Below are positions 43,466-54,047 of a stretch of DNA of 64,000 nt, in pieces. Positions within the stretch are counted from its first letter, which is position 1. Each line of letters starts with the position of its first letter. The notes beneath the pieces are model-generated. The model was not told the DNA's origin and ran no database searches. It was given only the letters and a program-made list of their open reading frames with translations. The stretch comes from Achromobacter xylosoxidans (GTDB taxonomy: Bacteria; Pseudomonadota; Gammaproteobacteria; Burkholderiales; Burkholderiaceae_B): contig NZ_CP061008.1 of assembly GCF_014490035.1 (NCBI RefSeq), forward strand, positions 5,270,001 through 5,334,000, in the 5' to 3' direction. The translations under genes were made by a program, and so were the position numbers.

Positions 43466-44284
43466 TCAGCGCGACCAGTCGCGCTGCACCCTGCGCTGCA
43501 AGGCGCGCATGCCGTAGTCGATGCCTGCGCCTATCAGGCCGATGGTGATCATTCCGCTGATCACGATGGCGGGCTCCAGATTGCTGCCGCCCTGCACGAT
43601 CATGTAGCCCAGCCCGGTCGAACCCACGATCAGTTCCGCGCCGATCAAGGACTGCCAGCCGAACCCCGCGCCGACGCGGATGCCAGCGACGATGTGCGCC
43701 AATGCGGCCGGCAGCAGGATTTCCGTCAGCGTCGTCCAGCGCCCCGCCCCCAGCATCTGGCCGGCCTCGATCAAGGCGCGGTCGATCTGCCTGGCGCCGC
43801 GATAGGCGTTCAGTACACAGGGCGCGAAGGCGCCGGCGAATATCACCAGCGTGGGCGACAGGAATCCGGTGCCGAACCAGAAGATCGCGAACGGCACCCA
43901 GGCGATCGGGGGAATGAAGCGGAAGGCTTCGAACACCGGCGCCACCGCCCAATCCAGCGCCTTGAAACGCCCCATGAACAAGCCCAGCGGGACACCAAGC
44001 AGGACCGCGATGGAGAAGCTGATCAGGAATTTCTCCAGGCTGGCCAGCAGATGCATCTGCAGCACCGAGCCCGCATAAGGTTCGTGCGTGTGCTCGGCCA
44101 TGCTGCGCAGCACCGTCAACGGTCCAGGCAGGAAGGCCGGGGACACCAGGCCCAGCCCGGACAGCAATGCCCAACTGCCGAACAGGGTGGCGATGCCCAG
44201 CGCCGGCATCAGCCAGCGTTCCAGCACGCGGCGCGACACGAGGGCGCGCGCGCGGGACGGGCCGGCGCGGCTCAGGCTTTCCAT
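43466..44284 (-). CDS. ABC-transporter permease, sulfonate/taurine type (B-type of a pair)
   Basis: A 272-residue inner-membrane permease with six membrane segments and the EAA-like loop ALIEAGQMLGAGRWTTLTEILLPAALAHI. Motifs PAFLPGPLTVL and GAFAPCVLNAYRGARQIDRAL match those of the permease at 52363, so these two are paralogues. The start at 44284 overlaps the end of the other permease gene by 13 bases; the long frame continuing upstream is a shadow. Confidence 0.9.
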   Translation of the reverse strand: MESLSRAGPSRARALVSRRVLERWLMPALGIATLFGSWALLSGLGLVSPAFLPGPLTVLRSMAEHTHEPYAGSVLQMHLLASLEKFLISFSIAVLLGVPLGLFMGRFKALDWAVAPVFEAFRFIPPIAWVPFAIFWFGTGFLSPTLVIFAGAFAPCVLNAYRGARQIDRALIEAGQMLGAGRWTTLTEILLPAALAHIVAGIRVGAGFGWQSLIGAELIVGSTGLGYMIVQGGSNLEPAIVISGMITIGLIGAGIDYGMRALQRRVQRDWSR

Positions 44285-45162
44285 GGCATCACCTTGCGTT
44301 CGACCTGCGCCAGCAGGGCCGACATCAGCATGCCCATGCTGGCCACGGCGGCCATGGCCACCACGATCATTCCCGAGTTCAGGTCGCGGGTGGCGATGAT
44401 CAGCACATGGCCCAGGCCGACGAAAGAGCCAACCAGCTCGGCCGCCACCAGCACCATCCAGCAGGCCTGCAGCGAGGTCCTCAGGCCCGTGAAGATGGCG
44501 GGCAGCGCGCCTGGAACAATGACTTCCAGCAGCATCAGGCGGCCCGCCGCGCCATTGACGCGCGCCGCCTGGAGCAGCGTGTCGTCGATGTTGCGCACGC
44601 CGGTGTAGGTATTGATCACGGTCGGCGCGAAGGCTGCCAGCCAGATGACGAAGACCTTGGCGCTGGTGCCCAGCCCGAACCACAGGATGGTCAGCGGAAT
44701 CCAGGCGATGGGCGCGATCGGCCGGACAATCTGGAACACCGGATTGACGTAGGCCTCGACCAGCCGGTTCTGCCCCATCAGGATGCCCAGCGGCACCCCC
44801 GTCAACGCCGCCGCTGCAAACCCGTACAGCACCAGTCCGGAGCTGGCCGCGATGTGCTGCAACAACGTACCGTCGGCATAGCCTTCCCCAGCGATCTCCA
44901 GCAGGGCGTCCCAGGCGTCGGCGGGCGACGGCAGCTGTACCGGGCTCAACAACTCCAACGGCCCCGTGGCCAGGTACCAGGCCAGGAACAGCGCCGTGAC
45001 CGACGCGCCGCTGACCAGCCAGCGCAGGGACAGGCGCCGGCGCACCGGCGCGGGCGGAGGGGCGGGTGGCCTGGCGACGGTCATGGCGGCGCTCCGGTCG
45101 AGCAGGGCCAGGGCGGCCGGAACGCCGCCGACGGCGGGCGGGGAAAGAGGATGGCGGGCCAT
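44272..45162 (-). CDS. ABC-transporter permease, sulfonate/taurine type (A-type of a pair)
   Basis: A 296-residue inner-membrane permease with a proline-rich N-terminus followed by six membrane segments. The motifs RPIAPIAWIPLTILWFGLG and APTVINTYTGVRNIDDTLLQAARVNGA match the permease at 51566. It begins one base after the stop of the alcohol-dehydrogenase gene and overlaps the B-type permease gene. A later ATG at about 45084 would remove most of the low-complexity N-terminus. Confidence 0.9.
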   Translation of the reverse strand: MARHPLSPPAVGGVPAALALLDRSAAMTVARPPAPPPAPVRRRLSLRWLVSGASVTALFLAWYLATGPLELLSPVQLPSPADAWDALLEIAGEGYADGTLLQHIAASSGLVLYGFAAAALTGVPLGILMGQNRLVEAYVNPVFQIVRPIAPIAWIPLTILWFGLGTSAKVFVIWLAAFAPTVINTYTGVRNIDDTLLQAARVNGAAGRLMLLEVIVPGALPAIFTGLRTSLQACWMVLVAAELVGSFVGLGHVLIIATRDLNSGMIVVAMAAVASMGMLMSALLAQVERKVMPWKA

Positions 45163-45163
45163 G

Positions 45164-46153
45164 TCAATGCGTCCTCAGCACGATCTTTGCCGACGCCGCG
45201 CGTCCGCCATCGAGGTCGGAGAAAGCCCGCGCACCCGCACCCAGCTCACGCTCCTCGATCCAGGACAGGTCGCCGAAAGCGCCGCGATGCAGCCCCTCTA
45301 CTGTCGCGCGCAGGTCGGCGCTGGTGTACGTATAGGCGCCAATGAGGGTGATCTCGTCCAGCGTCAGGCGCCGCATGTCGATCTCGCTGGCCCAGTCCTG
45401 CAGGCCGATGTGCAGCATGACGCCGCCTGGCTGCACCGCGGCCAGCGCCGCGGCGCGCGTAAGCTTGCCGCCCACCGCGTCCACCACCAATTCGTACGCG
45501 CCCGGTTCGGGCGCAGCCTCGCGCGGATCGAAGGCCATGCAGCCCGCATGCCGCTGCGCCGAGGCGCGCCGCAACGGATTGGTCTCTGCCAGGCTGACGC
45601 GGCAGCCCTGGCTGCGCAGCAGCAGCGCCGTCAGGAGGCCGATGGCGCCGCCGCCCACGACCAGCGCGCGGGCTTCGGCCAGCGGCCGGAACAGCGCCCG
45701 CTGCGCCAGCGCCAAGCCGTGCAAGGCCGTGGCCGCGGGCTCGGTCAGCGCGGCCGCGGCGGCCGGCATGTCCTGCGGCACGGGTATCAGGCAACGCTCC
45801 GGTATGGCCATGAACTCGGCGAACGCGCCGGGACGCGTCATGCCCACCATGCCGCGGTTGCGGCAAAGATTGTTGCGGCCCTGCACGCAGAAATCGCACT
45901 GGCCGCAGTGGATCAGCGGATTGCCAGTGACCCGCTGGCCCGCGCGGCTGCCGCCCACCAGCGTGCCGACGAACTCGTGGCCCAGGATCAGCGGCGGACT
46001 GCGGCGCGGATCATGTCCATGGTAGGCGTGCATGTCCGAGCCGCAGATGCCCACGGCCTCGATGCGCAGCAGCGCATCACCGTCCGCTGGCGCGGGGTCG
46101 GGTTCATCGCGGTAAGTCAGCTGGCCGGGCGCGGTATAGACAAGGGCTTTCAT
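45164..46153 (-). CDS. Zinc-dependent alcohol dehydrogenase (MDR family)
   Basis: A 329-residue medium-chain dehydrogenase. The catalytic zinc ligands are visible in GICGSDMHAYHGH and LGHEFVG, the structural-zinc lobe has four cysteines in CGQCDFC-x7-C, and the NAD(P)-binding motif is VVGGGAIG near residue 165. It is of the threonine/sorbitol/galactitol-dehydrogenase type, oxidising a secondary alcohol on a polyol-like chain. It sits between the SDR and permease genes in the LacI-controlled operon and probably oxidises the imported substrate or an intermediate. Confidence 0.88.
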   Translation of the reverse strand: MKALVYTAPGQLTYRDEPDPAPADGDALLRIEAVGICGSDMHAYHGHDPRRSPPLILGHEFVGTLVGGSRAGQRVTGNPLIHCGQCDFCVQGRNNLCRNRGMVGMTRPGAFAEFMAIPERCLIPVPQDMPAAAAALTEPAATALHGLALAQRALFRPLAEARALVVGGGAIGLLTALLLRSQGCRVSLAETNPLRRASAQRHAGCMAFDPREAAPEPGAYELVVDAVGGKLTRAAALAAVQPGGVMLHIGLQDWASEIDMRRLTLDEITLIGAYTYTSADLRATVEGLHRGAFGDLSWIEERELGAGARAFSDLDGGRAASAKIVLRTH

Positions 46154-46177
46154 GGCGGGACTCCACGGAGATGCCGA

Positions 46178-46951
46178 TCAGCGAGCCGAAAAGCCGCCGT
46201 CTATGAACAGGGTCTGCCCGGTGATGTAGGCCGACGCCTCGCTCGCCAGGAACACGGCCGCGCCGTACAGGTCCTCCAGCCGGCCGTTGCGACCGATCAT
46301 GGTGCTGGCCGCCAGGGCCTGCACCCGGGCCGGGTCGCTCATCACGGGCGCGGTCAGCGGCGTCTCGAAGAAGCCCGGCGCGATCGCGTTGCAGGTAATT
46401 CCGTGGCGCGACCAGTACTCGGCGATGGCGCGGGTCAGCTGCATCAGGCCGCCCTTGGACGCGCCATAGGGCGCGCTGTCGGGAAAGGCGCGCACGCACT
46501 GCAGCGAGGTGATATTGACGATGCGGCCCCAGCCGCGTTCGCGCATGGCCGGCGCCAGCGCGCGGGTCAGCAGGAACGGCGCGGTCAGGTTGATCGCCAG
46601 CGAGCGGTCCCAGTCCTCGTCGGCCGTGTCCTCGAAGGGCTTGCGCACGTTGATGCCCGAGGCATTTACCAGGATGTCGGGCGCGCCGAACGGTTGGGCC
46701 GCGCGGGCGGCAAAGCCGCGCAACGCATCGCGGTCAGCCAGATCGCAGGACAAGGCGCGCGCCCGCAGGCCTTGCGCTTCGAATTCACCCGCGGCGCAAG
46801 CCAGCTCCTGCTCGCGCCGCGCCACCAGCACCACGCTGGCGCCGGCCCGCGCCAGCGCCAGGCCGATGGCCTTGCCTATGCCGGAACTGCCGCCGCTTAC
46901 CAGCGCAACTCGGCCGTCCAGGTCGAACAGGCGGAACATGTCGTTCTGCAT
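46178..46951 (-). CDS. SDR-family oxidoreductase
   Basis: A 257-residue short-chain dehydrogenase: cofactor motif SGGSSGIG (19-26), NAG-equivalent NASGINV, catalytic Ser in NITSLQC and the YGASK pair, ending in the family-typical ITGQTLFIDGG. It is of the gluconate 5-dehydrogenase/HpsO-like type that oxidises or epimerises a secondary hydroxyl. The ATG at 46951 lies seven bases after the stop of the HisD-like gene, so the two are coupled. In DHPS catabolism an SDR works with HpsN; that role here is inferred. Confidence 0.85.
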   Translation of the reverse strand: MQNDMFRLFDLDGRVALVSGGSSGIGKAIGLALARAGASVVLVARREQELACAAGEFEAQGLRARALSCDLADRDALRGFAARAAQPFGAPDILVNASGINVRKPFEDTADEDWDRSLAINLTAPFLLTRALAPAMRERGWGRIVNITSLQCVRAFPDSAPYGASKGGLMQLTRAIAEYWSRHGITCNAIAPGFFETPLTAPVMSDPARVQALAASTMIGRNGRLEDLYGAAVFLASEASAYITGQTLFIDGGFSAR

Positions 46952-46958
46952 GATGGCT

Positions 46959-48302
<1,344 letters not shown>

Positions 48303-49355
48303 TCAGTTGGTCTTGTTGGCGAAGGTCTTGAGCGCCGGCGTCTGGTCGACTCGCTTCATGTAGTCGTCCGTGATGTAGGCCTTGGGATCCGGCACCTCGG
48401 TGAGCGTGCCCACGCTCTTCAAGTAGCCAGACAGGGCCTCGTAGGCGTTATCCAGTGTGGACTTGCCGCCGCTGCGCGACATCAGCTTGAGCTGTTCATC
48501 CAGCGTGAAGATCGGCCGTTCCAGCTCCTGCCCCAGGTAGCCGTCGTTGAGCTTGATGCCGTTGGCCTGGAACAGCTTGCGCAGGTAGCCCATGGCTTCC
48601 GCCTTGTTGTTCTTTTCGAAGCTGACGGCCCGCAGGTATACCGCCAGGAACTTGGCGACCGCGTCCGGATTCTGCTGGGCGAATTCGCCGCGCGCCACCA
48701 GCGCGCCTGGAATCATCACGCCCGCGTCCTTGCCGCTGCACACGACTTCCGCGCCTATCTGTTCGTTGAGCGTGTAGAAATTGGGCGCCCAGGTGCCGGC
48801 CAGCATGCCGTTACCTCCGGTGTAGGCGGACACCAGTTGCGCCGGGGCCAGCGTCACCACGCTGACGTCGCTGCGCTGCATGCCCCATTTCTTCAGGCAG
48901 GCCATGGTGGCGTATTCGCCCGTCGAGTTCGGACTGAGGAGGATCTGCTTGCCCTTCACTTCCTTGGCCGCGTTGCTGCGCACGGCGGCGGCGTTTTCCT
49001 TGCGCGCCATCACGCCGTTGGCGGTCGATTCGTCATTGGTGACGCCGAGCGTCACGATGCCATAGCGCTGCGCGCCCAGCACCGCGGGCGGAGATCCCGT
49101 TCCGCCCACGTCCCAGGACTTGGACGCGGCGCCGGCAATCTGCTGCGCCCCCGCCGGATACACCACGAACTCCGGCTTCAGGCCGGCTTCCGCCCACCAG
49201 TTCTTTTCCGTGGCGATGTAGATCGGTAGCGCCCAATAGGCAATCTGGTAGCTGACCTTGATGGGAGTCGGCGTCTGGGCCGACACGGACGGGCTCAACA
49301 ACAAGGCGCCCAGCGGCGCCAGGCACAGACCCAGGATGCGGGGGATTCTCGACAT
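48303..49355 (-). CDS. ABC-transporter periplasmic binding protein, taurine/sulfonate/nitrate type
   Basis: A 350-residue periplasmic protein with signal peptide (cleavage after SVSA) and the NMT1-like fold (KVSYQIAYWALPIYIATEKNWWAEAGLKPEF, LSPNSTGEYATMACLKKWG, WAPNFYTLNEQ). It is the first gene of the eleven-gene minus-strand operon that runs to 37328, so it is expected to be the main receptor. The ATG at 49355 gives a clean signal peptide. Its promoter space carries two LacI-type operators. Confidence 0.9.
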   Translation of the reverse strand: MSRIPRILGLCLAPLGALLLSPSVSAQTPTPIKVSYQIAYWALPIYIATEKNWWAEAGLKPEFVVYPAGAQQIAGAASKSWDVGGTGSPPAVLGAQRYGIVTLGVTNDESTANGVMARKENAAAVRSNAAKEVKGKQILLSPNSTGEYATMACLKKWGMQRSDVSVVTLAPAQLVSAYTGGNGMLAGTWAPNFYTLNEQIGAEVVCSGKDAGVMIPGALVARGEFAQQNPDAVAKFLAVYLRAVSFEKNNKAEAMGYLRKLFQANGIKLNDGYLGQELERPIFTLDEQLKLMSRSGGKSTLDNAYEALSGYLKSVGTLTEVPDPKAYITDDYMKRVDQTPALKTFANKTN

Positions 49356-49450
49356 GCTTAGTCTCCGATAGTGGATTCCGGTCTGCATGCGCGAGCTGCC
49401 GCGACATTCCCCGGATAGCAGGCCCGGATCTGCGTCCGGGCTCGGTTTTT

Positions 49451-49464
49451 TGAAAGCGCATACA
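49451..49464. promoter_or_regulatory. Second, imperfect LacI-type operator
   Basis: TGAAAGCGCATACA matches the perfect site at 49560 at 11 of 14 positions. Its centre is 109 bases from that of the perfect site and 102 bases before the binding-protein ATG, a spacing that would allow looping between two repressor dimers. Confidence 0.65.
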
Positions 49465-49559
49465 AAGAATAAGCGCGCAAGAATCCCGTTCAACCCCGAG
49501 AAAACCCTAGAGATAGACCGTAGCGTTTCAATAACTGTATATTCACACCATCAAATTTC

Positions 49560-49573
49560 TGAAAGCGCTTTCA
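49560..49573. promoter_or_regulatory. Perfect LacI/GalR-type operator
   Basis: TGAAAGCGCTTTCA is a perfect 14-base palindrome with the central CG typical of LacI-family operators. It ends four bases before the ATG of the LacI-type gene at 49578, so it probably mediates autorepression as well as control of the divergent operon. Confidence 0.88.
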
Positions 49574-49577
49574 AAAA

Positions 49578-50630
49578 ATGAAGCGAAAATCCGCGCCCCT
49601 ATCCGGGGACACCCTGAAGTCCATCGCCGTCGCTGGCGGCATCTCGTCGGCAACGTTGTCGCGGGTGTTGAACCACCCGGAAAAAGTGCGGCCCGACCTG
49701 CGCGCGCGCGCCATGGCCCTGCTGGCCGAGGCTGGCTACGTACCGCACGGCGCAGCCCGTTCGCTCGCTTCCCGCAAGACCCGGACCATGGGCGCCATCA
49801 TCCCCACGGTGGACAGCGCCCTGTTCGCCAAGCTGGTCGACGGCATGCAGCAGGCGATCCACGAACACGGCTATCAGCTGCTGCTGGCCAGCACCAACTA
49901 CAGCCCGGCGCGCGAAGCGGGCGAAGTGCGCGCGCTGATCGAGCGCGGCGTGGACGCCATGATGCTGGTCGGCCGCAGCCGCGACCCGGAACTCTACGAA
50001 CTGCTGCACTCCAAGGGCATCCCCTTCGTCACCACCTGCCATTACGACGCCGCCGATCCCTGGCCCATGGTGGGCTGGGACAACGCCGCGGCGGCGCAAC
50101 GCATCGCCGACTACCTGCTGGACATCGGCCACCGCCGCCTCGGCGTGATTGCCGGCATATCCAAGGACAACGACCGCGCCGCCGACCGCGTGGCCGGCTT
50201 CACACGCGCCCTGACGCGCCGCGGTATCGAACTGCCGCCGCAGTACGTCATCGAAAAGCCCTACACCGTGCCCGAAGCCCGCCGCGCCATGGCCACCCTG
50301 CTGCGCCTGCCCGAGCCGCCCACCGCGGTCATGTGCGGCAACGACATCCTGGCCTATGGCGCGCTGCAGGAATGCCTGTGGCAAAACCTGCGCGTGCCCG
50401 AGCAGATCTCGATCACGGGCTTCGACAACATCGAAATGGCCGCTCATTGCCGGCCCGGCATCACCACCCTGAACGTGCCGGCCTTCGAGCTGGGCCAGCG
50501 CGCCGCCAACATTCTGCTGGCAGCCGACGCCAACACGCCGCCCGAGAATGTCTGCATCGAACTGGAATTGATCGTCCGCGACACTACCGCGCCGCCGCGC
50601 AACAGCGCCAGTGCGCGGCTAGGCCGCTGA
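49578..50630 (+). CDS. LacI/GalR-family repressor
   Basis: A 350-residue regulator: helix-turn-helix and hinge at residues 12-65 (LKSIAVAGGISSATLSRVLNHPEKVRPDLRARAMALLAEAGYVPHGAARSLAS), then a periplasmic-binding-protein-like effector domain with TMGAIIPTVDSALFAKLVDGM and ITGFDNIEMAAHCRPGITTL. GntR-type gluconate repressors have this helix-turn-helix style, fitting a sugar-acid-like effector. It is divergent from the eleven-gene operon and first in the rightward operon that continues with the reductase gene 19 bases downstream. Confidence 0.92.
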   Translation: MKRKSAPLSGDTLKSIAVAGGISSATLSRVLNHPEKVRPDLRARAMALLAEAGYVPHGAARSLASRKTRTMGAIIPTVDSALFAKLVDGMQQAIHEHGYQLLLASTNYSPAREAGEVRALIERGVDAMMLVGRSRDPELYELLHSKGIPFVTTCHYDAADPWPMVGWDNAAAAQRIADYLLDIGHRRLGVIAGISKDNDRAADRVAGFTRALTRRGIELPPQYVIEKPYTVPEARRAMATLLRLPEPPTAVMCGNDILAYGALQECLWQNLRVPEQISITGFDNIEMAAHCRPGITTLNVPAFELGQRAANILLAADANTPPENVCIELELIVRDTTAPPRNSASARLGR

Positions 50631-50649
50631 CCACAACGGAGCAAGCCCC

Positions 50650-51573
50650 ATGGAACACATCGAATCACCCCGCATTGCATTCCTGGGCCTGGGCGTCATG
50701 GGGAGCGCGATGCTGCGCAACCTGGCCGCGCAGGGGTATGCAGTTTCAGGCTACGACGTCGTTCCCGCAGCCATGGAGCGCCTGGCCGACACCGGCTTCC
50801 GGCGGGCCGCCACGCCCTTGGACGCCGCGCGCGGCTGCGACGTGGCGATCACCATGCTGCCCACCTCGGCCCAGGTCCGCGACGCCTTGTTCGGCGCCGA
50901 TGGCGCGGCGGCGGGCTTGAATCCGGGCGCCCTGGTCATCGAAATGAGCACCGGCGACGCGGTCGAGACCGACCGCATCGCCGCCGATCTCGCGGCCCTG
51001 GGCCTGCGTTGCATGGATGCGCCCGTGGGCCGCACGCCGCGCGAGGCGGCGCAGGGCAAGGCCTTGATCATGGCCGGCGGCGCGCAGGCCGACTTCGTCC
51101 AGGCCGCGCCCATCTTCGCCGCCATGGCCAACGAAATCGTGCATGTGGGCGCTTTCGGTTCGGGCATCCGGCTCAAGCTGGTCAACAACTACATGTCCAT
51201 GGTTGGCATGGTGCTGACGGGCGAAGCGCTGATGTTCGCCGCCAAGCTCGGACTGGACCGCGCCACCGTCGTCAAGGTGCTGTCCAACACCACTGCGGGG
51301 CGCGGGCAGCTCCTGACCAATTTCCCCGGCAAGGTACTGGCGGGCGACATCAGCCCCGACTTCCCCATGCGCATGGGCTACAAGGACATCAACCTGGCCA
51401 TGAACCTGGCGGCCTCGGTGGGCGCGCCGCTGGGCCTGGGCGGCTACGCCCGCGAGATGTTCGCGCTTGCCAAGTCGTGGGGACGGCAGGAGCAGGACTG
51501 CACCGCCATGCTGCTGCTGCTCGAAGACGTGGCCCACCTGGACCGCGAGGCCGCGGGGTCCGGCCATGAGTGA
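50650..51573 (+). CDS. Beta-hydroxyacid dehydrogenase family protein, YihU-like
   Basis: A 307-residue NAD(P)-dependent dehydrogenase: cofactor motif GLGVMG (13-18), substrate motif DAPVGRT (123-129), catalytic Lys-176 in GSGIRLKLVNNYMS and a helical C-terminal half. The PVGRT, KLVNNYMS, TAAGRGQ-like and PGKVLAGDISPDF stretches are close to E. coli YihU, the sulfolactaldehyde reductase, and less like tartronate-semialdehyde reductase (GlxR). In this context (sulfonate-type uptake, HpsN-like enzyme) reduction of sulfolactaldehyde, or oxidation of DHPS, is a reasonable inference. Its end overlaps the permease start by eight bases. Confidence 0.85.
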   Translation: MEHIESPRIAFLGLGVMGSAMLRNLAAQGYAVSGYDVVPAAMERLADTGFRRAATPLDAARGCDVAITMLPTSAQVRDALFGADGAAAGLNPGALVIEMSTGDAVETDRIAADLAALGLRCMDAPVGRTPREAAQGKALIMAGGAQADFVQAAPIFAAMANEIVHVGAFGSGIRLKLVNNYMSMVGMVLTGEALMFAAKLGLDRATVVKVLSNTTAGRGQLLTNFPGKVLAGDISPDFPMRMGYKDINLAMNLAASVGAPLGLGGYAREMFALAKSWGRQEQDCTAMLLLLEDVAHLDREAAGSGHE

Positions 51574-52375
51574 GCACATCGCAACCCTGCCCGCGCGGCG
51601 GCCGCGCGCATCACGCCGCCGCGTCACCGTGGGCGTGGCCGCCGTCGCCATCGCCTTTGCCGCCTGGTGGATCGTGTCGGCGCTGGGCCTGGTCAATGGC
51701 GCGCGCTTTCCCACCCCGCTCACCACCTGGCAGGCCGCGGTGCAGCTCTCGCGCGATTCGGGCTACGCCGGCGGCACGCTGTTCCAGCACATCGGCCACA
51801 GCCTGCGCCTGGTGTTCCTGGGATTTCTGGTCGCGATCGGCACCGGCGTCCCGCTGGGCCTGCTGATGGGTTTCAGCAAGCGCATCGACGCCCTGGTCGG
51901 GCCGGTATTCTCGCTGCTGCGTCCGATACCGCCGCTGGCCTGGATTCCGCTGGCCATCCTTTGGCTGGGCCTGGGGGATCCGGCGAAGATCTTCCTGATC
52001 TGGGTGTCTTCTTTCACGCCTGCCGTCATCAACACCTATGCAGGCGTGCGCAACATCGACCCCACGCTGATCGAGGCCGCGCGCGTGCACGGCGCGGGCA
52101 ATCCGGTCCGCATGCTGCGCGAGGTCCTGATACCCGGTTCCATGCCCATGATCTTCACCGGCCTGCGGCTGTCGCTGCAGACCGCGTGGATGACGCTGGT
52201 GGCGGCGGAACTCATCGGCGCCTTCATCGGCCTGGGCAAGGTGCTGGACACCGCGGCGCTGGACATCCGGCCCGGCATGATCCTGTACGCCATGGTCTGG
52301 GTGGGCCTGCTGGGCGCGGTGATGACGCGCGGACTGGAATGGATCGAAAAGAGGGCCTTGCCATGGCTACGCTGA
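51566..52375 (+). CDS. ABC-transporter permease, sulfonate/taurine type (A-type, second pair)
   Basis: A 269-residue inner-membrane permease with six membrane segments. The motifs RPIPPLAWIPLAILWLGLGDPAK and TPAVINTYAGVRNIDPTLIEAARVHGAG are nearly the same as in the permease at 44272, so they derive from one duplication. It starts inside the last codons of the reductase gene (ATG at 51566) and overlaps the next permease gene by 13 bases, exactly the overlap found in the first pair. No ATPase gene accompanies this pair. Confidence 0.9.
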   Translation: MSEHIATLPARRPRASRRRVTVGVAAVAIAFAAWWIVSALGLVNGARFPTPLTTWQAAVQLSRDSGYAGGTLFQHIGHSLRLVFLGFLVAIGTGVPLGLLMGFSKRIDALVGPVFSLLRPIPPLAWIPLAILWLGLGDPAKIFLIWVSSFTPAVINTYAGVRNIDPTLIEAARVHGAGNPVRMLREVLIPGSMPMIFTGLRLSLQTAWMTLVAAELIGAFIGLGKVLDTAALDIRPGMILYAMVWVGLLGAVMTRGLEWIEKRALPWLR

Positions 52376-53157
52376 CACGCACCTCGGGCGACCCGCCCGC
52401 CTTCACCTTCGGCTTGTCCTGCCTGGGGCTGGCCGGCTTCTTCCTGGCCTGGCACCTGCTGAGCGTGGCAGGCGTTTTCCCGCCCAATTACCTGCCTGGC
52501 CCGCTGACCGTGCTGCAGACCATCGCGCAGTACAGCAGCGAACCCTATTCCGGCGCCACGCTCTGGACGCACCTGGGCGCCAGCCTCTACCGCTTCGCCT
52601 GCGGCTTCCTGCTGGCCGCGGCGGTAGGCATACCGCTGGGCCTGCTGATGGGCTGGTACCGCTGGCTGGACGACGTGGTCAGTCCGTTCTTCGATGCGTT
52701 GCGCTTCGTGGCGCCCATCGCCTGGGTGCCGTTCGCCGGCCTGTGGTTCGGCACCGGCATCGGCGGCCCCACCCTGATCATCTTCGCCGGCGCCTTTCCG
52801 CCCTGCCTGATCAGCGCCTATCGCGGCGCCAAGTTCGTCGACACGCGGCTGCTGGAAGCCTCGCGCACGCTGGGCGCCAGCGGCCCGCGCATCGTGGCCG
52901 AAGTGCTGCTGCCGGCCTCGTTGCCGTCCATCCTGGCCGGCCTGCGCGTCAGCGCCGGCATCGGCTGGCAATCGCTGGTGGGCGCGGAACTGATCGTGGT
53001 GGGCAACGGCATCGGCTACATGATGGTCCAGGGGCAGCTCAACGTCGCCACCAATATCGTCATGGCCGGCATGATCGCCATCGGCATCGTCGGCATCTGC
53101 ATCGACGTTGCGCTGCGCATGTTTGAACAGCGCCTGAAGGCGCGCTGGGGACGCTGA
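52363..53157 (+). CDS. ABC-transporter permease, sulfonate/taurine type (B-type, second pair)
   Basis: A 264-residue inner-membrane permease with PNYLPGPLTVLQTIAQYSSEPYSG, LRFVAPIAWVPFAGLWFGTG and GAFPPCLISAYRGAKFVDTRLLEASRTLGASG, which is the paralogue of the permease at 43466. The ATG at 52363 lies within the preceding permease gene; the longer frame from 51667 is a shadow. Its stop shares a base with the next ATG (TGATG). Confidence 0.9.
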   Translation: MATLTRTSGDPPAFTFGLSCLGLAGFFLAWHLLSVAGVFPPNYLPGPLTVLQTIAQYSSEPYSGATLWTHLGASLYRFACGFLLAAAVGIPLGLLMGWYRWLDDVVSPFFDALRFVAPIAWVPFAGLWFGTGIGGPTLIIFAGAFPPCLISAYRGAKFVDTRLLEASRTLGASGPRIVAEVLLPASLPSILAGLRVSAGIGWQSLVGAELIVVGNGIGYMMVQGQLNVATNIVMAGMIAIGIVGICIDVALRMFEQRLKARWGR

Positions 53158-53951
53158 TGGACCACGCAATATCGGACTCGACCCTGTCGGTCATCGTCAC
53201 GGGCGGCGCCAGCGGCATCGGCGCGGCGGTATGCAGGCGCGTGATCGAGGCAGGCGGCTACGCCGCGATCCTGGACCTCAACCAGGAAGCCGCGCACACG
53301 CTGGCGCGGGAACTGGGACCGCGCGCGGTGGCCGCCCCGGGCGACGTGCTGGACGAGGCCGGACTGCGGGCCACTCAGGAACGGCTTGCCGCCCTTTTGC
53401 CCGCGGTCAACGGACTGGTGAACTGCGCCGGTATCGCCCAGGTTCCAACCGCCATCGAAGACTATCCGGTGGAGGCCTGGGCCCGTGTGGTGGATTCCCA
53501 TCTGAAAGGCACCTATATCGCCTGCCGCGTATTCGGCAGCGCGATGGCCGAACGCGGACGCGGGGCGGTCGTCAACGTGGCGTCCGTGCTGTCGTTCCGC
53601 CCCGGCCCGGTGCTGGCCTACGGTCCGGCCAAGGCCGCCGTGGTCAATCTGACCGAAGCCCTCGCGGTGCACTGGGCGCGCCGCGGCTTGCGCGTCAACG
53701 CCATCGCGCCCGGCTGGACCGACACGCCCTTCCTGAAACCCAAGGAGCGGCAGGGGGAGCGGGACATGACGCCGATCCTGAACGCCACGCCGCTAGGCCG
53801 CCTGATGCAGCCGCGCGAGATAGCAGACGTCGTGTTCTTCCTGCTGTCGCCCGCGGCCGCGGTCATCACCGGCGCCACCATCCCTTGCGACGGCGGCGTC
53901 ATCGCCGGATCAGGGTGGGCGCCCTACGGGGGCTTGCCGCGAACTGCCTGA
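53157..53951 (+). CDS. SDR-family oxidoreductase
   Basis: A 264-residue short-chain dehydrogenase with cofactor motif TGGASGIG (15-22), NCAGI, catalytic Ser in VASVLSF and YGPAK, and the closing ITGATIPCDGG. It is not closely similar to the SDR at 46178. Translation is coupled to the permease gene. Within the LacI locus it is the second SDR; a pair of SDRs that oxidise and re-reduce a chiral hydroxyl, as HpsO and HpsP do for DHPS, is one explanation. The C-terminal tail GSGWAPYGGLPRTA is unusual for the family. Confidence 0.85.
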   Translation: MDHAISDSTLSVIVTGGASGIGAAVCRRVIEAGGYAAILDLNQEAAHTLARELGPRAVAAPGDVLDEAGLRATQERLAALLPAVNGLVNCAGIAQVPTAIEDYPVEAWARVVDSHLKGTYIACRVFGSAMAERGRGAVVNVASVLSFRPGPVLAYGPAKAAVVNLTEALAVHWARRGLRVNAIAPGWTDTPFLKPKERQGERDMTPILNATPLGRLMQPREIADVVFFLLSPAAAVITGATIPCDGGVIAGSGWAPYGGLPRTA

Positions 53952-54047
53952 GCGTTGGGAGCGGCCCGGGTCCGCCCGGCGTTTCCCTTGGCAGGGCGCG
54001 CGCCGCTACACTACCCGCCGTCATGTTCAACGCCGCCTGTTTCGTCC

